This document shows, one piece after another, positions 29,592 to 40,112 of a stretch of 64,000 nt of DNA. The notes under the pieces were generated by a model. The model saw nothing but the letters and a program-made list of their open reading frames with translations, searched no databases and had not been told where the DNA came from. This stretch comes from Rubidibacter lacunae KORDI 51-2 (GTDB taxonomy: Bacteria > Cyanobacteriota > Cyanobacteriia > Cyanobacteriales > Rubidibacteraceae). The stretch spans positions 41,012 to 105,011 of the forward strand of contig NZ_ASSJ01000008.1 of the NCBI RefSeq assembly GCF_000473895.1. The letters run 5' to 3'. The position numbers and the translations under genes are program-made. Every line of letters starts with the position of its first letter. Positions within the stretch are counted from its first letter, which is position 1.

Positions 29592-30719
29592 TTACTCTAC
29601 CCAGATCTCCCAAGCGCGATCGGCAAGCGCGCGGGCAGTTTCGTAGTCATAGCGATCGAGCAGCAGGGTCGCGTGACCGAGTTTGCGCCCGGGACGCGCA
29701 GTTTTTCCGTACCAATGAACGCTTGCGCCAGGGAGGTCCTCGAGGCGACGGCGCTTGTCACGGTAGTCGCGATCGGCGTGCTCGTAACCGAGGAGGTTAA
29801 CCATAACGGCTCCATCGCAGTGTAAGGCAGTGGCACCAAGGGGCAGTTCGGCAACGGCTTGCAGCTGCAAGGCAAACTGCGAGGTATAGCAAGCGTCTAG
29901 TGTGTAGTGACCGGAGTTGTGCGTACGCGGGGCAATTTCGTTGACCAAGAGACGATCGCCAGCATCGAGAAAGAATTCGATCGCGACAATACCGACAATA
30001 TCCAAGGATTGCAACAGCGTACGGGCAATCTCGCGGGCGCGATCGCTGACGGCAGTGCTGACGGGGGCGGGGGCGATAGCCCAACGGCAGACTTGCGCGA
30101 CTTGACGAGTTTCGGTGATGGGAAAGGTGGCGATGTCGCCGGCAGCATTACGTGCGGCGACGATCGCCAATTCGCACTCGAAGGGCACGTAAGCTTCGCG
30201 GAGCAGGGCGGGACGATCCGGGCGCTGCCAAAAGGTTTTCAGATCGGAGGGGTCGGAAAAGATGAACGTGCCGCGACCGTCGTAGCCGTGGCGGCGGGTT
30301 TTTAGCACCAACGGCAGCGTCCAATTTGGGTCGAGGGGGCGGTCGGGAGCGATCGCTTCAAAATCCGGGACGGGCAACCCGGCAGCAAGCAAGCAGCGAC
30401 GCTGGTAGTACTTGTCGAGTAAAGGTGCAAGACTGTCCAAGCCTGGGCGGAAGCAAACCCCAGCAGCTTCTAGTCCTCGCAAGGCCGGCAAATCGACCAA
30501 CTCATTTTCGAAAGCAATCGCGTCGCAGTAACGGGCGAGTTCGGCAGTGGCGACGGCGTCGTCGGGCGCGCCGTAGAGGACCTTTGCTGCACGGGCAACT
30601 GCCGGATCGTTTCGGCTGGCAGCCTGCACGACGAGTTCGATGCCAAGTTTGGGTGCCTCGCCAGCGAGCATCCAGGCCAGTTGTCCGCCGCCGATGACGC
30701 CGATCCGTTTTATCGTCAT
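29592..30719 (-). CDS. purK: 5-(carboxyamino)imidazole ribonucleotide synthase
   Basis: ATP-grasp enzyme that carboxylates AIR with bicarbonate in purine synthesis. The 375-residue sequence begins with the GVIGGGQLAWMLA motif, followed by ATP-grasp segments LPLVLKTRRHGYDGRGTF and FECELAIVAARN. The metal-binding loop VNEIAPRTHNSGHYTLDAC is near the C-terminal third. Normal length for PurK. In several cyanobacteria the 6S RNA gene lies beside purK; the 88-bp upstream and 194-bp downstream gaps here did not show one that I could recognise. Confidence 0.95.
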   Translation of the reverse strand: MTIKRIGVIGGGQLAWMLAGEAPKLGIELVVQAASRNDPAVARAAKVLYGAPDDAVATAELARYCDAIAFENELVDLPALRGLEAAGVCFRPGLDSLAPLLDKYYQRRCLLAAGLPVPDFEAIAPDRPLDPNWTLPLVLKTRRHGYDGRGTFIFSDPSDLKTFWQRPDRPALLREAYVPFECELAIVAARNAAGDIATFPITETRQVAQVCRWAIAPAPVSTAVSDRAREIARTLLQSLDIVGIVAIEFFLDAGDRLLVNEIAPRTHNSGHYTLDACYTSQFALQLQAVAELPLGATALHCDGAVMVNLLGYEHADRDYRDKRRRLEDLPGASVHWYGKTARPGRKLGHATLLLDRYDYETARALADRAWEIWVE

Positions 30720-30807
30720 GGCTTTCCTGCTGAGTCGTTACTTGGACGTTGTGCGTAACCGGCAACCGCAGCGAGGTAGAGTCACGTTGCGGTAGCGAGG
30801 GGAATCT

Positions 30808-31311
30808 TTACGGGCACCGCAAGGACGCGCGGGTGTCGATATGGGTTTGGGAGTTGCGACCGGAGGCGCGCTCACAGAGTTCGCGTACCTGAGCGCCGTC
30901 GAGAATAGCACCACTGAAGTCTGCACCAGTAATGTCCGTGCCATCGAAAGTCGAACGTAGCAGGATTGCTTCGGCAAGAATGGCGTCGCTGAGGTCGGCA
31001 CCTGTCAAGGCGATTTGATCGACCATCGCGAATCGGAGGTTCGCTCCGTGCAGGTTGGCTTTAGTCATGACCGAAGCGCTGAAGATGGAACCGCGCAGGT
31101 CGGCGTGACTGAAGTCGGTCAGCTCGAGATTGGCGTTGGAAAATTCGGCGGCGCGCATGACTTGCCCGGAAAAATCGCGACCGGTGAGTTCGGCGTTGCT
31201 GTAGGACAGAGGTGGTGGGTAGTACTTGCTAGCCTGGGCGCGAGCGGGCAGCGGCCCGAGTGCGGCCCAAGCAACGCAGGCGATCGCGAGAAAGTGCCAA
31301 AAGCGGATCAT
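30808..31311 (-). CDS. Exported pentapeptide-repeat protein
   Basis: A 167-residue protein with a signal peptide (MIRFWHFLAIACVAWAALGPLPARAQA) and about 16 pentapeptide repeats of the A(D/N)LXX type from residue 43 to 138, for example ANLELTDFSHADLRG. The repeats should fold as a short right-handed quadrilateral beta-helix. Exported (thylakoid lumen or periplasmic) pentapeptide proteins are numerous in cyanobacteria and mostly of unknown function. It sits 88 bp upstream of purK on the same strand. Confidence 0.88.
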   Translation of the reverse strand: MIRFWHFLAIACVAWAALGPLPARAQASKYYPPPLSYSNAELTGRDFSGQVMRAAEFSNANLELTDFSHADLRGSIFSASVMTKANLHGANLRFAMVDQIALTGADLSDAILAEAILLRSTFDGTDITGADFSGAILDGAQVRELCERASGRNSQTHIDTRASLRCP

Positions 31312-31397
31312 GGTCGCAGATAGAGAACACGAGAGCAGGATCGTGCAGTGCAGTTCTCACCCTAGCATCGCGACGGTTCGGGACGAACGCGCTAGGG

Positions 31398-32886
<1,489 letters not shown>

Positions 32887-33900
32887 GTGCTTGCCGTCGA
32901 AGTCGAACATCTAAGCAAAAATTATCCTGTTGCCGTCAAGGATCCCGGACTGGCGGGGGTGCTCAAGCATTTCTTCCGCCGCACCTATCGCGACGTCAAA
33001 GCAGTTCGAGATATTAGCTTTACGATCGCCAGCGGTGAGATCGTCGGATTCTTGGGGCCGAATGGGGCGGGTAAGACAACTGCCCTGAAAATGCTATCGG
33101 GATTGATTTACCCCACAAGCGGTCGCGTGCACGTGGCGGGGTTCGTACCATACCGTCGAGAACGCAAGTTTCTGCGCAAGATGAGCCTTGTGATGGGACA
33201 GAAACAGCAGTTGCTCTGGGACCTGCCGGCAATCGACTCGCTACGGATAAATGCCGCCGTTTACGAACTGACCGATGCGGAGTTTCGGCAGCGCGTCGGG
33301 GAGTTTACGGAGTTGCTGAACCTGGAGGGCAAGTTATCGCAGCCGGTGCGCAAGCTTTCCCTCGGAGAGCGTATGAAGGCGGAGCTGCTGGCTGCGCTAC
33401 TGCATCACCCGCAGGTGTTGTTCCTAGACGAACCAACGCTCGGATTGGACGTGAATGCTCAGGAGGCCGTGCGAGGTTTTTTGCGAGCTTACAACCAGCG
33501 ATATAGAGCCACGATTTTGTTGACCAGTCACTATATGGCAGATGTAACAGCGCTGTGTCCGCGCGCAATTTTGATCGCGAAAGGCAATATCTTTTTTGAC
33601 GGTTCTTTGGATGGGCTGCAGGCTCAGTTTGCCCCTTACCGGGAAGTGAAAGTGGAACTCGTGCAACCGCTGCCGGAGGAAAAGCTGTCGGCGTTCGGCG
33701 AGCTGCAGTCGGTGGACGGTCGCGAGGTTCGATTTTGCGTGCTTCGCGAAGATCTGACGGCAATGACAGCACGCTTGCTTGGACAACTAGACCTCCTCGA
33801 CCTGACCGTTACCGACCCGCCCATCGAAGCGACGATCGGCCGCCTATTCCGGCAAAGCAATCAGTCTTCAGCGGAGTCAGCGGCTGACACGGTGCGTTAG
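32887..33900 (+). CDS. ABC transporter ATP-binding protein (ABC-2 type)
   Basis: A 337-residue ATPase of the NatA/DrrA-like group. Walker A GPNGAGKTT (57-65), a signature LSLGERMKAE, Walker B VLFLDEPTLGLD and the switch His in LLTSHYMAD are intact. The N-terminal insert (VAVKDPGLAGVLKHFFRRTYRDV) matches the family whose members normally work with two ABC-2 permeases for an unknown substrate. No permease gene follows in the window, so partners must be elsewhere. It starts at a GTG codon. Confidence 0.93.
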   Translation: MLAVEVEHLSKNYPVAVKDPGLAGVLKHFFRRTYRDVKAVRDISFTIASGEIVGFLGPNGAGKTTALKMLSGLIYPTSGRVHVAGFVPYRRERKFLRKMSLVMGQKQQLLWDLPAIDSLRINAAVYELTDAEFRQRVGEFTELLNLEGKLSQPVRKLSLGERMKAELLAALLHHPQVLFLDEPTLGLDVNAQEAVRGFLRAYNQRYRATILLTSHYMADVTALCPRAILIAKGNIFFDGSLDGLQAQFAPYREVKVELVQPLPEEKLSAFGELQSVDGREVRFCVLREDLTAMTARLLGQLDLLDLTVTDPPIEATIGRLFRQSNQSSAESAADTVR

Positions 33901-34622
33901 ACGGTCCCCTCAGGAACGCATCCCAACCCGATCTACTTCGGATCGCCGCCGGGTAGCAATCTGGGCAATACATCCCCGGTGTGTTCCGCTTTGTGGTTCG
34001 AGCACTCCATCCCTCTATTGTGCACGACATACTTAGTACAAGGCGCATTTCGGAGAGAGCGCTCAGCGCTTTAGCGCCATTGCCTTCTGCCTGGCTTGGC
34101 AGCGTTCACTCCTCGCGAAGGCTGCCAAATTACCTACCACCGGCGAAAATCTGCCTCGCGCCTGCGGTCATAAACCGTGCAATTGGAAACAGAAAACTTG
34201 CGTATTCGTATCTACCTCGATCGGCTGGAAAACCCGCTCTTTTGCCTGGCACGAACTAGCAGATTGCCATCGCCATAACGGCAGTGGAGGTTCCCACCCG
34301 GACACGGTACCTAGGACGTATCGAATGTTCGATAACCTGGCGATACTGGTCATCGAACTCAAGGAGCGTATCCAAGTTCTAGAAGCACGGTTGAGGGACT
34401 TACAGGTAACCATCGCCCATAGCTGGAAGACTCGCTAACGATTCCACATTTCGACCCGAGTCGCCACCTTTTGTCGCCAGGCGATCGCCGATGCAATCGC
34501 CAAGCCACTCAACCATGCTTGCGCTACAAGATGTCGCCGAGTTGCTCCGCATCCGAGTGCATATGTACCTTTAGAGCCATGATGAACTCGTGTGGGGATT
34601 GCTCGACCGCAGCTAGCAAGGG
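33901..34622. other. Gene-poor stretch after the ABC ATPase
   Basis: About 720 bp. No intact gene is supported. An 8-bp stem TTGGCAGC/GCTGCCAA (34096-34128) could be a weak terminator. A 38-codon open frame at 34324-34440 (VIELKERIQVLEARLRDL) is a short predicted coiled coil resembling the first segment of IS66-type transposases, but it is too short to call. An MLALQDVAELLRIRVH run near 34514 resembles a truncated excisionase-type helix-turn-helix. Both may be debris of mobile genes. Confidence 0.4.
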
Positions 34623-35042
34623 TTACCAGAGCGCGCGAACCGGAGGTTGAACCTCGGGTCTGGGCGGCGGCTCGAAAGCCGGCTTGACGAGAACGGATCC
34701 CTCAAGAACGAGAACCTCTACAGGAGAGATTGGTGTCCGCGCGGCATCTACGTAGAGTCGTTCATCTGCTTCGTAGATAATCATTCCCGGTTCCAGAACG
34801 GCAGCTTCGACTCTGTCGATCGAGAACAGTTCCGTCTTGTCTTGTCCGTTGAACGCCAGCATGACACTGGTTTCATCGACAGCAACAACTGACGCGCGTC
34901 GCGGGATAATCGGCCGGAGGTCGTAAGGGTTGCTGTCGAGATCGTACGTAACCGGTTGGGCGTTCGCTGGAGCTGTCATCCCAAGTCCGAGCGCGAGCAG
35001 AGTGGCAACGCTGGCAAAGGCACTGCGGAAAATCGCAACCAT
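34623..35042 (-). CDS. Small exported hypothetical protein
   Basis: A 139-residue protein that I do not recognise. A clear signal peptide (MVAIFRSAFASVATLLALGLGMTAPANAQ) precedes a beta-rich domain of about 80 residues (ASVVAVDETSVMLAFNGQDKTELF; VEAAVLEPGMIIYEADERLYVDAARTP). The tail is proline-rich (FEPPPRPEVQPPVRALW). The codon use and signal peptide make it a credible gene. A periplasmic or lumenal location is inferred. Confidence 0.72.
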   Translation of the reverse strand: MVAIFRSAFASVATLLALGLGMTAPANAQPVTYDLDSNPYDLRPIIPRRASVVAVDETSVMLAFNGQDKTELFSIDRVEAAVLEPGMIIYEADERLYVDAARTPISPVEVLVLEGSVLVKPAFEPPPRPEVQPPVRALW

Positions 35043-35583
35043 GATGACCTCCGGTTGGAGTTAGAATTACCTCGCAATCATAGCAAGGAAAACCTACACG
35101 CAGCCACGGGAAGCGATCCGTTGTTCTCTACCAGTTATCCTTTCCAGGAATTTTACATGGATGCCATCAGAGGGGCACGCACGCCTATCGATCCAGCCTG
35201 TTATTTTCGACTACCAATCTGTCTTTAGATGCCGGTTCCATCAACCATAGCCAACCACTATTAATCATCGAACTGCGGATATCGGCAGAATTAGGTAAAA
35301 ACCGCAACCGGTTGAAAATGGTTTGCATGATTGTTTCTACACAAAGGGAGTGAGTGGCGCGCACCGCTTCAACAGTCAAATATCACCTGAGCCCAGCGAC
35401 AGGACGGTTGCAAATACCTACGGACGTATTTTGTTCCGCCAGGTTGAAGCGCGCATCCGAATAAACCGCATATCCCTCTTAGGGTACCGAACTCAGCGGT
35501 GGCGGAGATTACGGCATCCGTAAATCCTAGTGGCAGCGGTTACCCCGATACAATCGTGATAGAAACTTTTTCAGTGGATTATC
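35043..35583. other. Gene-free stretch before the M50 protease gene
   Basis: About 540 bp between divergent genes. Open frames here are short and without family resemblance. The right end should hold the protease promoter. No repeat or RNA was recognised. Confidence 0.35.
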
Positions 35584-35589
35584 GGAGGA
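35584..35589 (+). promoter_or_regulatory. Shine-Dalgarno site of the M50 protease gene
   Basis: GGAGGA lies five bases before the ATG at 35594 and fixes that start. Confidence 0.6.
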
Positions 35590-35593
35590 ACTC

Positions 35594-36721
35594 ATGGGCA
35601 ACGCAATTCGCGTTGGTAGTTTATTCGGCATACCGTTTTATGTCGATCCCTCCTGGTTTTTAATTTTGGGTTTGGTGACGTGGACCTACGGCAGCATTCT
35701 GGATGCCTCTTCAGGGCTGCCAGGTGTTTTGCCCTGGCTCCTAGGCTTAGTATCGGCACTTCTGCTATTTGCCTCGGTGCTAGCTCACGAATTAGGACAC
35801 AGCCTGGTCGCGATGCGTCAGGGTATTGGCGTGCGTTCGATCACTCTATTTATTTTCGGCGGGCTGGCAAGTTTAGAAAAAGAGTCGGATTCTCCCGGCA
35901 ATGCTTTCTGGGTAGCGATCGCAGGACCAGCAGTCAGCTTTCTGCTTTGTGGTTTGCTGCTATGCGCCATGCTGTTTACCGAGGTCAGTGGAGCGCTATC
36001 CCAGGTTATTGAACTCCTTGCTTCGATCAACTTCGTGTTGGGCACGTTCAACCTGATTCCAGGACTGCCGCTGGACGGGGGGAACATACTAAAGTCCCTG
36101 ATTTGGAAGATTACCGGCAATCCCTACAGCGGTATTCGCATCGCCAGTCGTGTGGGTCAGGCAATCGGCTGGCTCGGGATTGCAGTGGGTGCTCTGTCGG
36201 TTCTGCGCATAACGCAGTTCGGCAGCTTCTGGATGTTGCTAATCGGTTTGTTTTTACTGCAAAATGCAGGACGCTCGGCACAATCCGCAACGATTCAGGA
36301 ACGCTTGGACGGATTGACGGCTGCCGATGCCGTAACGTCCGACAGTCCGGTTGTCTCCGATCGCATTTCGCTGCGCGAGTTTGCTAACGATTTCGTGATC
36401 GGCAAGAGCAAGTGGCGGCGCTTTCTGGTTGCCGATGCCGAAGGCTTTTTCGTCGGTACGCTGAACGTAGACGACCTGCGGGGAGTGCCGACGTCAAACT
36501 GGCCCTCCGTCCCGGTGCGCGAGCTCACGCAACCGTATGCCGAGAAGACGGTTCGGTCGGATCTGCCGCTTTTACAAGCAATCGTGATGCTTGAGGAGCA
36601 ATCGCAAACCCAGCTCCCAGTGGTCCGCGAAAACGGTATCCTCGTTGGCTTACTAGAAAAAGCTGCTATCGCACAACTGCTCCAGCACGACGTGCAACCA
36701 GCATTTGCTTCGGAAGCATAG
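35594..36721 (+). CDS. Site-2 protease (M50) with CBS domains
   Basis: A 375-residue intramembrane metalloprotease. Zinc ligands are in HELGH (65-69) and in the NLIPGLPLDGGNIL motif of a later helix; about six hydrophobic segments span residues 20-225. The C-terminal third (about 235-370) is a CBS-domain pair (RISLREFANDFVIG; QTQLPVVRENGILVGLLEK) that may sense an adenine nucleotide. It may cleave membrane-anchored regulators, though no anti-sigma factor lies near by. It is followed 55 bp later by holB. Confidence 0.94.
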   Translation: MGNAIRVGSLFGIPFYVDPSWFLILGLVTWTYGSILDASSGLPGVLPWLLGLVSALLLFASVLAHELGHSLVAMRQGIGVRSITLFIFGGLASLEKESDSPGNAFWVAIAGPAVSFLLCGLLLCAMLFTEVSGALSQVIELLASINFVLGTFNLIPGLPLDGGNILKSLIWKITGNPYSGIRIASRVGQAIGWLGIAVGALSVLRITQFGSFWMLLIGLFLLQNAGRSAQSATIQERLDGLTAADAVTSDSPVVSDRISLREFANDFVIGKSKWRRFLVADAEGFFVGTLNVDDLRGVPTSNWPSVPVRELTQPYAEKTVRSDLPLLQAIVMLEEQSQTQLPVVRENGILVGLLEKAAIAQLLQHDVQPAFASEA

Positions 36722-36775
36722 CTATCCGAGCACGACCTACAATCAGAAGCTCTGCTATTCGATTGAGAGGCTGCC

Positions 36776-37756
36776 GTGGAGGTATTTGCCGAGATCCTCG
36801 GCCAGGAGCGAGCGGTCGAGTTGCTCTCGACCGCTAGTGTGCGCGATCGCATCGCTCCGGCCTATCTGTTCGTCGGTCCGGCCGGTATCGGCAAACGCTT
36901 AGCCGCCGACTCATTTGCTGGGGCACTGCTCGCTAGCGGAGATGTGGCGATCGCGCCGGAACGATTGTCTTCTCACCCGGACTTCATCCGCCTCCAGCCA
37001 ACGTACCGAGAGCAAGGCAAGTTACTAACCGCAGTCGAAGCGACAGCTGTCGGGCTTAAGCGCAAAGCTCCACCGCAAATTCGCATCGAACAGATTCGGA
37101 GTCTGGCCAGGATGTTCGCTCAGCCGCCCCTGACGGCCCCGCGAGCGGTGGCGGTCGTCGAAGAGGCCCAGACGATGGCGGAAGCGCCAGCGAATGCATT
37201 GCTCAAAACCCTCGAAGAACCCGGCCGCGCGACCATAATCTTGCTAGCGCCCAGTGCCGACGCGCTCTTACCCACCCTCGTGTCGCGCTGCCAGAGCATT
37301 CCCTTTCAGCGCTTGTCAGCAACTGACATGGCGAGCGTGTTACGCCGCTGCGGTCGTGCCGACATCCTCGAGCAACCGACTTTACTGGCGATCGCACAGG
37401 GCAGTCCCGGCGACGCTCTCCAGGGCGACAAGCAGCTACAATCAGTTTCCCCAGATTTATTGCAAGCGGCGATTGAGCTGCCGCATCGAGCGGCTGGACC
37501 GCAGGCAATCGCGGCGGCACTAGATTTAGCAAAAGCAATTGCAAGCGCTTTAGACGTGCCTGCTCAGCTGTGGCTGACGGATTATCTAATGCATTGCTAC
37601 TGGCAGCAGGTTCTGGAGGGAACCACCGCGCAGTCGTCTCTCGCGCACCTAGAAGACGCGCGCAAGGCTTTACTGGCTTACGCGCAGCCGCGGTTGGTGT
37701 GGGAGGTGCTGCTAATGCAGCTTGCAACCGCCGCCGTGCCGTGCGCCCCCGCCTGA
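36776..37756 (+). CDS. holB: DNA polymerase III delta' subunit
   Basis: A 326-residue AAA+ clamp-loader component. It starts with GTG (VEVFAEILGQERAVELL) and has the P-loop-like FVGPAGIGKRLAADSF, the HPDFIRLQPTYREQGK segment, VVEEAQTMAEAPANALLKTLEEP and the SRC sensor in LVSRCQSIPFQRL. It loads the beta clamp in replication. The length is normal for cyanobacterial delta'. It lies close behind the M50 protease gene and may share its transcript. Confidence 0.93.
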   Translation: MEVFAEILGQERAVELLSTASVRDRIAPAYLFVGPAGIGKRLAADSFAGALLASGDVAIAPERLSSHPDFIRLQPTYREQGKLLTAVEATAVGLKRKAPPQIRIEQIRSLARMFAQPPLTAPRAVAVVEEAQTMAEAPANALLKTLEEPGRATIILLAPSADALLPTLVSRCQSIPFQRLSATDMASVLRRCGRADILEQPTLLAIAQGSPGDALQGDKQLQSVSPDLLQAAIELPHRAAGPQAIAAALDLAKAIASALDVPAQLWLTDYLMHCYWQQVLEGTTAQSSLAHLEDARKALLAYAQPRLVWEVLLMQLATAAVPCAPA

Positions 37757-37942
37757 CGCGCTCGACAGGAGCATCACCGGCCCTAAACGATGAGACCCCG
37801 GCCGGCATACCTCAACACATGACATCCCGTACCCTGACCAGTTTTTATCTCGCCCGATCGGCCCGACCTCCCGACAGCAGCTTGATATGCTCGTGAATAG
37901 TCCGCTCGACATTCCGCCACCTCTGCACGAAGCAGCGAGTCC

Positions 37943-39541
37943 ATGCCAGTAAGGGGATCTGCTCCTACAACCGAGCACGCCGCTCGATTTCAGAACTTGC
38001 AAGCGCAGCTACGCGATCGCTGGCAAGCGATCGACGATCCCGACAGCGACAACTACGACATCCTCGTGGTGCCGTCGTTCAGCGTCGACCAAGAAGAAGG
38101 TGGCAAAATTCAAGGGCTCTTGCATTACGAAGAGCGCTTGCTATTCTCGCTGATTCGGCTGCGGAACCCCCACGCCCGACTGATTTACGTCACGGCGATG
38201 CCGCTGTCGCCCGTCGCGATCGAATACTATCTGCAGCTGCTGCCGGGCATCCCCTTTTCTCACGCCCGAGACCGCCTGCTGCTGCTCACTGCTTACGACA
38301 GCTCGCTGCGCCCTTTAACCGAAAAGATCCTCGAGCGCCCGCGTTTGATCGAACGCATCCGCCTATCCCTGCGACGCGATCGCGCCTACATGGTTTGTTA
38401 TAACTCCACCGCGCTCGAACAGGAGCTGTCGCTGCAGCTCGGAATTCCGCTGCTTGCATCGGATCCGGGCTTGCTCTACTGGGGCTCGAAAAGTGGCAGC
38501 CGCGAGATCTTCGCTGAAACCAGCGTTTTCCATCCCGATGGAAGCAAGTGCGTTTGGAACGCCGAAGACCTGGCCCGCGAAACTGCTCTGTTGTGGGAAC
38601 GTCAACCGCACCTGCAGCGCTGCGTCGTCAAACTCAACGAAGGCTTCTCCGGAGAAGGGAATGCGCTGCTGGATCTGCGCTCGCTGACTGGCGTTGCTCC
38701 CGGACAGAAAACGCGCGGCGAGAGAGTTGTCGCAATTCTGAGGGCTTTTCCTAGTATGCGCTTCCAGGCTGCTGGCGAAACCTGGGATAGCTACGCTCGG
38801 CGTCTGCCAGACTTGGGCGCGATCGTCGAGGCTTTTATTGAAGGCGAGAAGCGATCGCCCAGCGTCCAGGGCTACATCACACCCAATGGCAAGGTCAAGA
38901 TTCTCTCTACGCACGATCAGATCCTCGGCGGTGCAGACCAACAAATCTATCTGGGTTGTCGCTTCCCCGCCGATGCAGAGTATCGCTTGCGACTTCAGGA
39001 GTACGGCTTGCGCGTGGGGCAGGCACTCCTGAAACGCGGCGCAATGGAGCGCTATTGCGTAGATTTTGTAACGGCTCGGCGGTTCGATGGCAATTGGGAC
39101 ATCGCAGCCGTGGAGATTAACCTGCGTAAAGGGGGCACGACGCACCCGTTTATGTTGCTGAAGTTGCTCACCAACGGGCACTACGACACCCAAACCGGCA
39201 GCTTCTTCAGCCAGCAAGGACAAGAGAAGTTCTATATCGCCAGCGATAACTTACAGGCATCGCTTTATCGAGGACTGCTGCCGAGCGACCTGATGGACAT
39301 CATCGCCCATCACCGCCTCCATTTCGACAGCAGCACGCGCACGGGCAGCGTTTTTCACTTGCTCGGAGCGCTGTCCGAGTTCGGCAAGCTTGGTCTGACG
39401 AGCATCGGCAACTCATTCGAGGAAGCAGAAGCACTCTACCATCGCGTCGAAGCCGTGCTCAATGAAGAAACCCAACACTATGGGGACCGCGCGAACTTAT
39501 CTTCGCCGACCCTCCCGATCGCCGGACTCTGTCGCGACTGA
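37943..39541 (+). CDS. PGM1-like ATP-grasp peptide ligase-related protein
   Basis: A 532-residue protein that matches what databases call peptide ligase PGM1-related (after the pheganomycin ligase). The N-terminal half opens YDILVVPSFSVDQEEGGKIQG and contains HYEERLLFSLIRLRNP. An ATP-grasp domain follows, with VVKLNEGFSGEGNALLDL as the likely nucleotide-binding strand and loop and the metal-binding AAVEINLRKGGTTHPFMLL loop. The substrate is unknown. The family is widespread in cyanobacteria with no assigned product, so amide-bond formation is inferred from the fold only. Confidence 0.85.
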   Translation: MPVRGSAPTTEHAARFQNLQAQLRDRWQAIDDPDSDNYDILVVPSFSVDQEEGGKIQGLLHYEERLLFSLIRLRNPHARLIYVTAMPLSPVAIEYYLQLLPGIPFSHARDRLLLLTAYDSSLRPLTEKILERPRLIERIRLSLRRDRAYMVCYNSTALEQELSLQLGIPLLASDPGLLYWGSKSGSREIFAETSVFHPDGSKCVWNAEDLARETALLWERQPHLQRCVVKLNEGFSGEGNALLDLRSLTGVAPGQKTRGERVVAILRAFPSMRFQAAGETWDSYARRLPDLGAIVEAFIEGEKRSPSVQGYITPNGKVKILSTHDQILGGADQQIYLGCRFPADAEYRLRLQEYGLRVGQALLKRGAMERYCVDFVTARRFDGNWDIAAVEINLRKGGTTHPFMLLKLLTNGHYDTQTGSFFSQQGQEKFYIASDNLQASLYRGLLPSDLMDIIAHHRLHFDSSTRTGSVFHLLGALSEFGKLGLTSIGNSFEEAEALYHRVEAVLNEETQHYGDRANLSSPTLPIAGLCRD

Positions 39542-39562
39542 GGCTCGAGCCAATCTATACCT

Positions 39563-39943
39563 CTATCTTTGGAGGCGCGAGCGAATGGCTTCCACGCGTT
39601 TGCGGTTGACGCCGAGATCCGATTGCCCCAAGCGCGACGCCGAGCGCACCTGCACGACACCTGCGGTTTCGTCGCGGTAAAACTCCACGTCGTCCACAAA
39701 GCCCATTAGCTGGCTTTTGAACTCCGCGTATAGGTAATCGTCTCGAGCCTCGACAACTGTCGTACGCTCCATGCTTTCCACGATCGCGCGTATCTCGGGA
39801 ATACCGTTCAGGGGCAGCGATGCGATCGCGTGTTCGGCATCGTCATCGTAGCTGCAGACGCAGTTAGGTGAATTCGGGCAAGAGAGCAGTTTGCCATCGC
39901 GCACGCCCAAATTATCCGGTCGCTGTCCTGAAAAATCGAACAT
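39563..39943 (-). CDS. DUF1499 family protein
   Basis: A 126-residue protein with the DUF1499 hallmarks: LLSCPNSPNCVCSY near the start, IRAIVESMERTTVVEARDDYLYAEFKSQLMGFVDDVEFY in the middle and VQVRSASRLGQSDLGVNRKRVEAIR at the end. No signal peptide. The function is unknown; the family is common in photosynthetic organisms. I chose the ATG at 39943 (MFDFSGQRP). It converges with the PGM1-like gene, with the 3' ends 21 bp apart. Confidence 0.9.
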   Translation of the reverse strand: MFDFSGQRPDNLGVRDGKLLSCPNSPNCVCSYDDDAEHAIASLPLNGIPEIRAIVESMERTTVVEARDDYLYAEFKSQLMGFVDDVEFYRDETAGVVQVRSASRLGQSDLGVNRKRVEAIRSRLQR

Positions 39944-40112
39944 GATTAAAGCTTCCAAGCTACTGTACTGCTTGCATGAATCTCATCTTGCGTCCCCTAA
40001 CAGTCGCTACCGTCGGGCTTCTCAGAAAATGCATCCCATCCGTGCAGGCGGAGTGTTCCTGCTGCAATTTTCCCGCGAGGGGCCCGACTGCAGCCAAGTG
40101 CCTGACGCGCAC

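Noticed and set aside
34324..34440. 38-codon predicted coiled coil resembling the N-terminal part of an IS66-type transposase
   Set aside because: Too short, and no further transposase text follows; kept only as a note in the intergenic entry.
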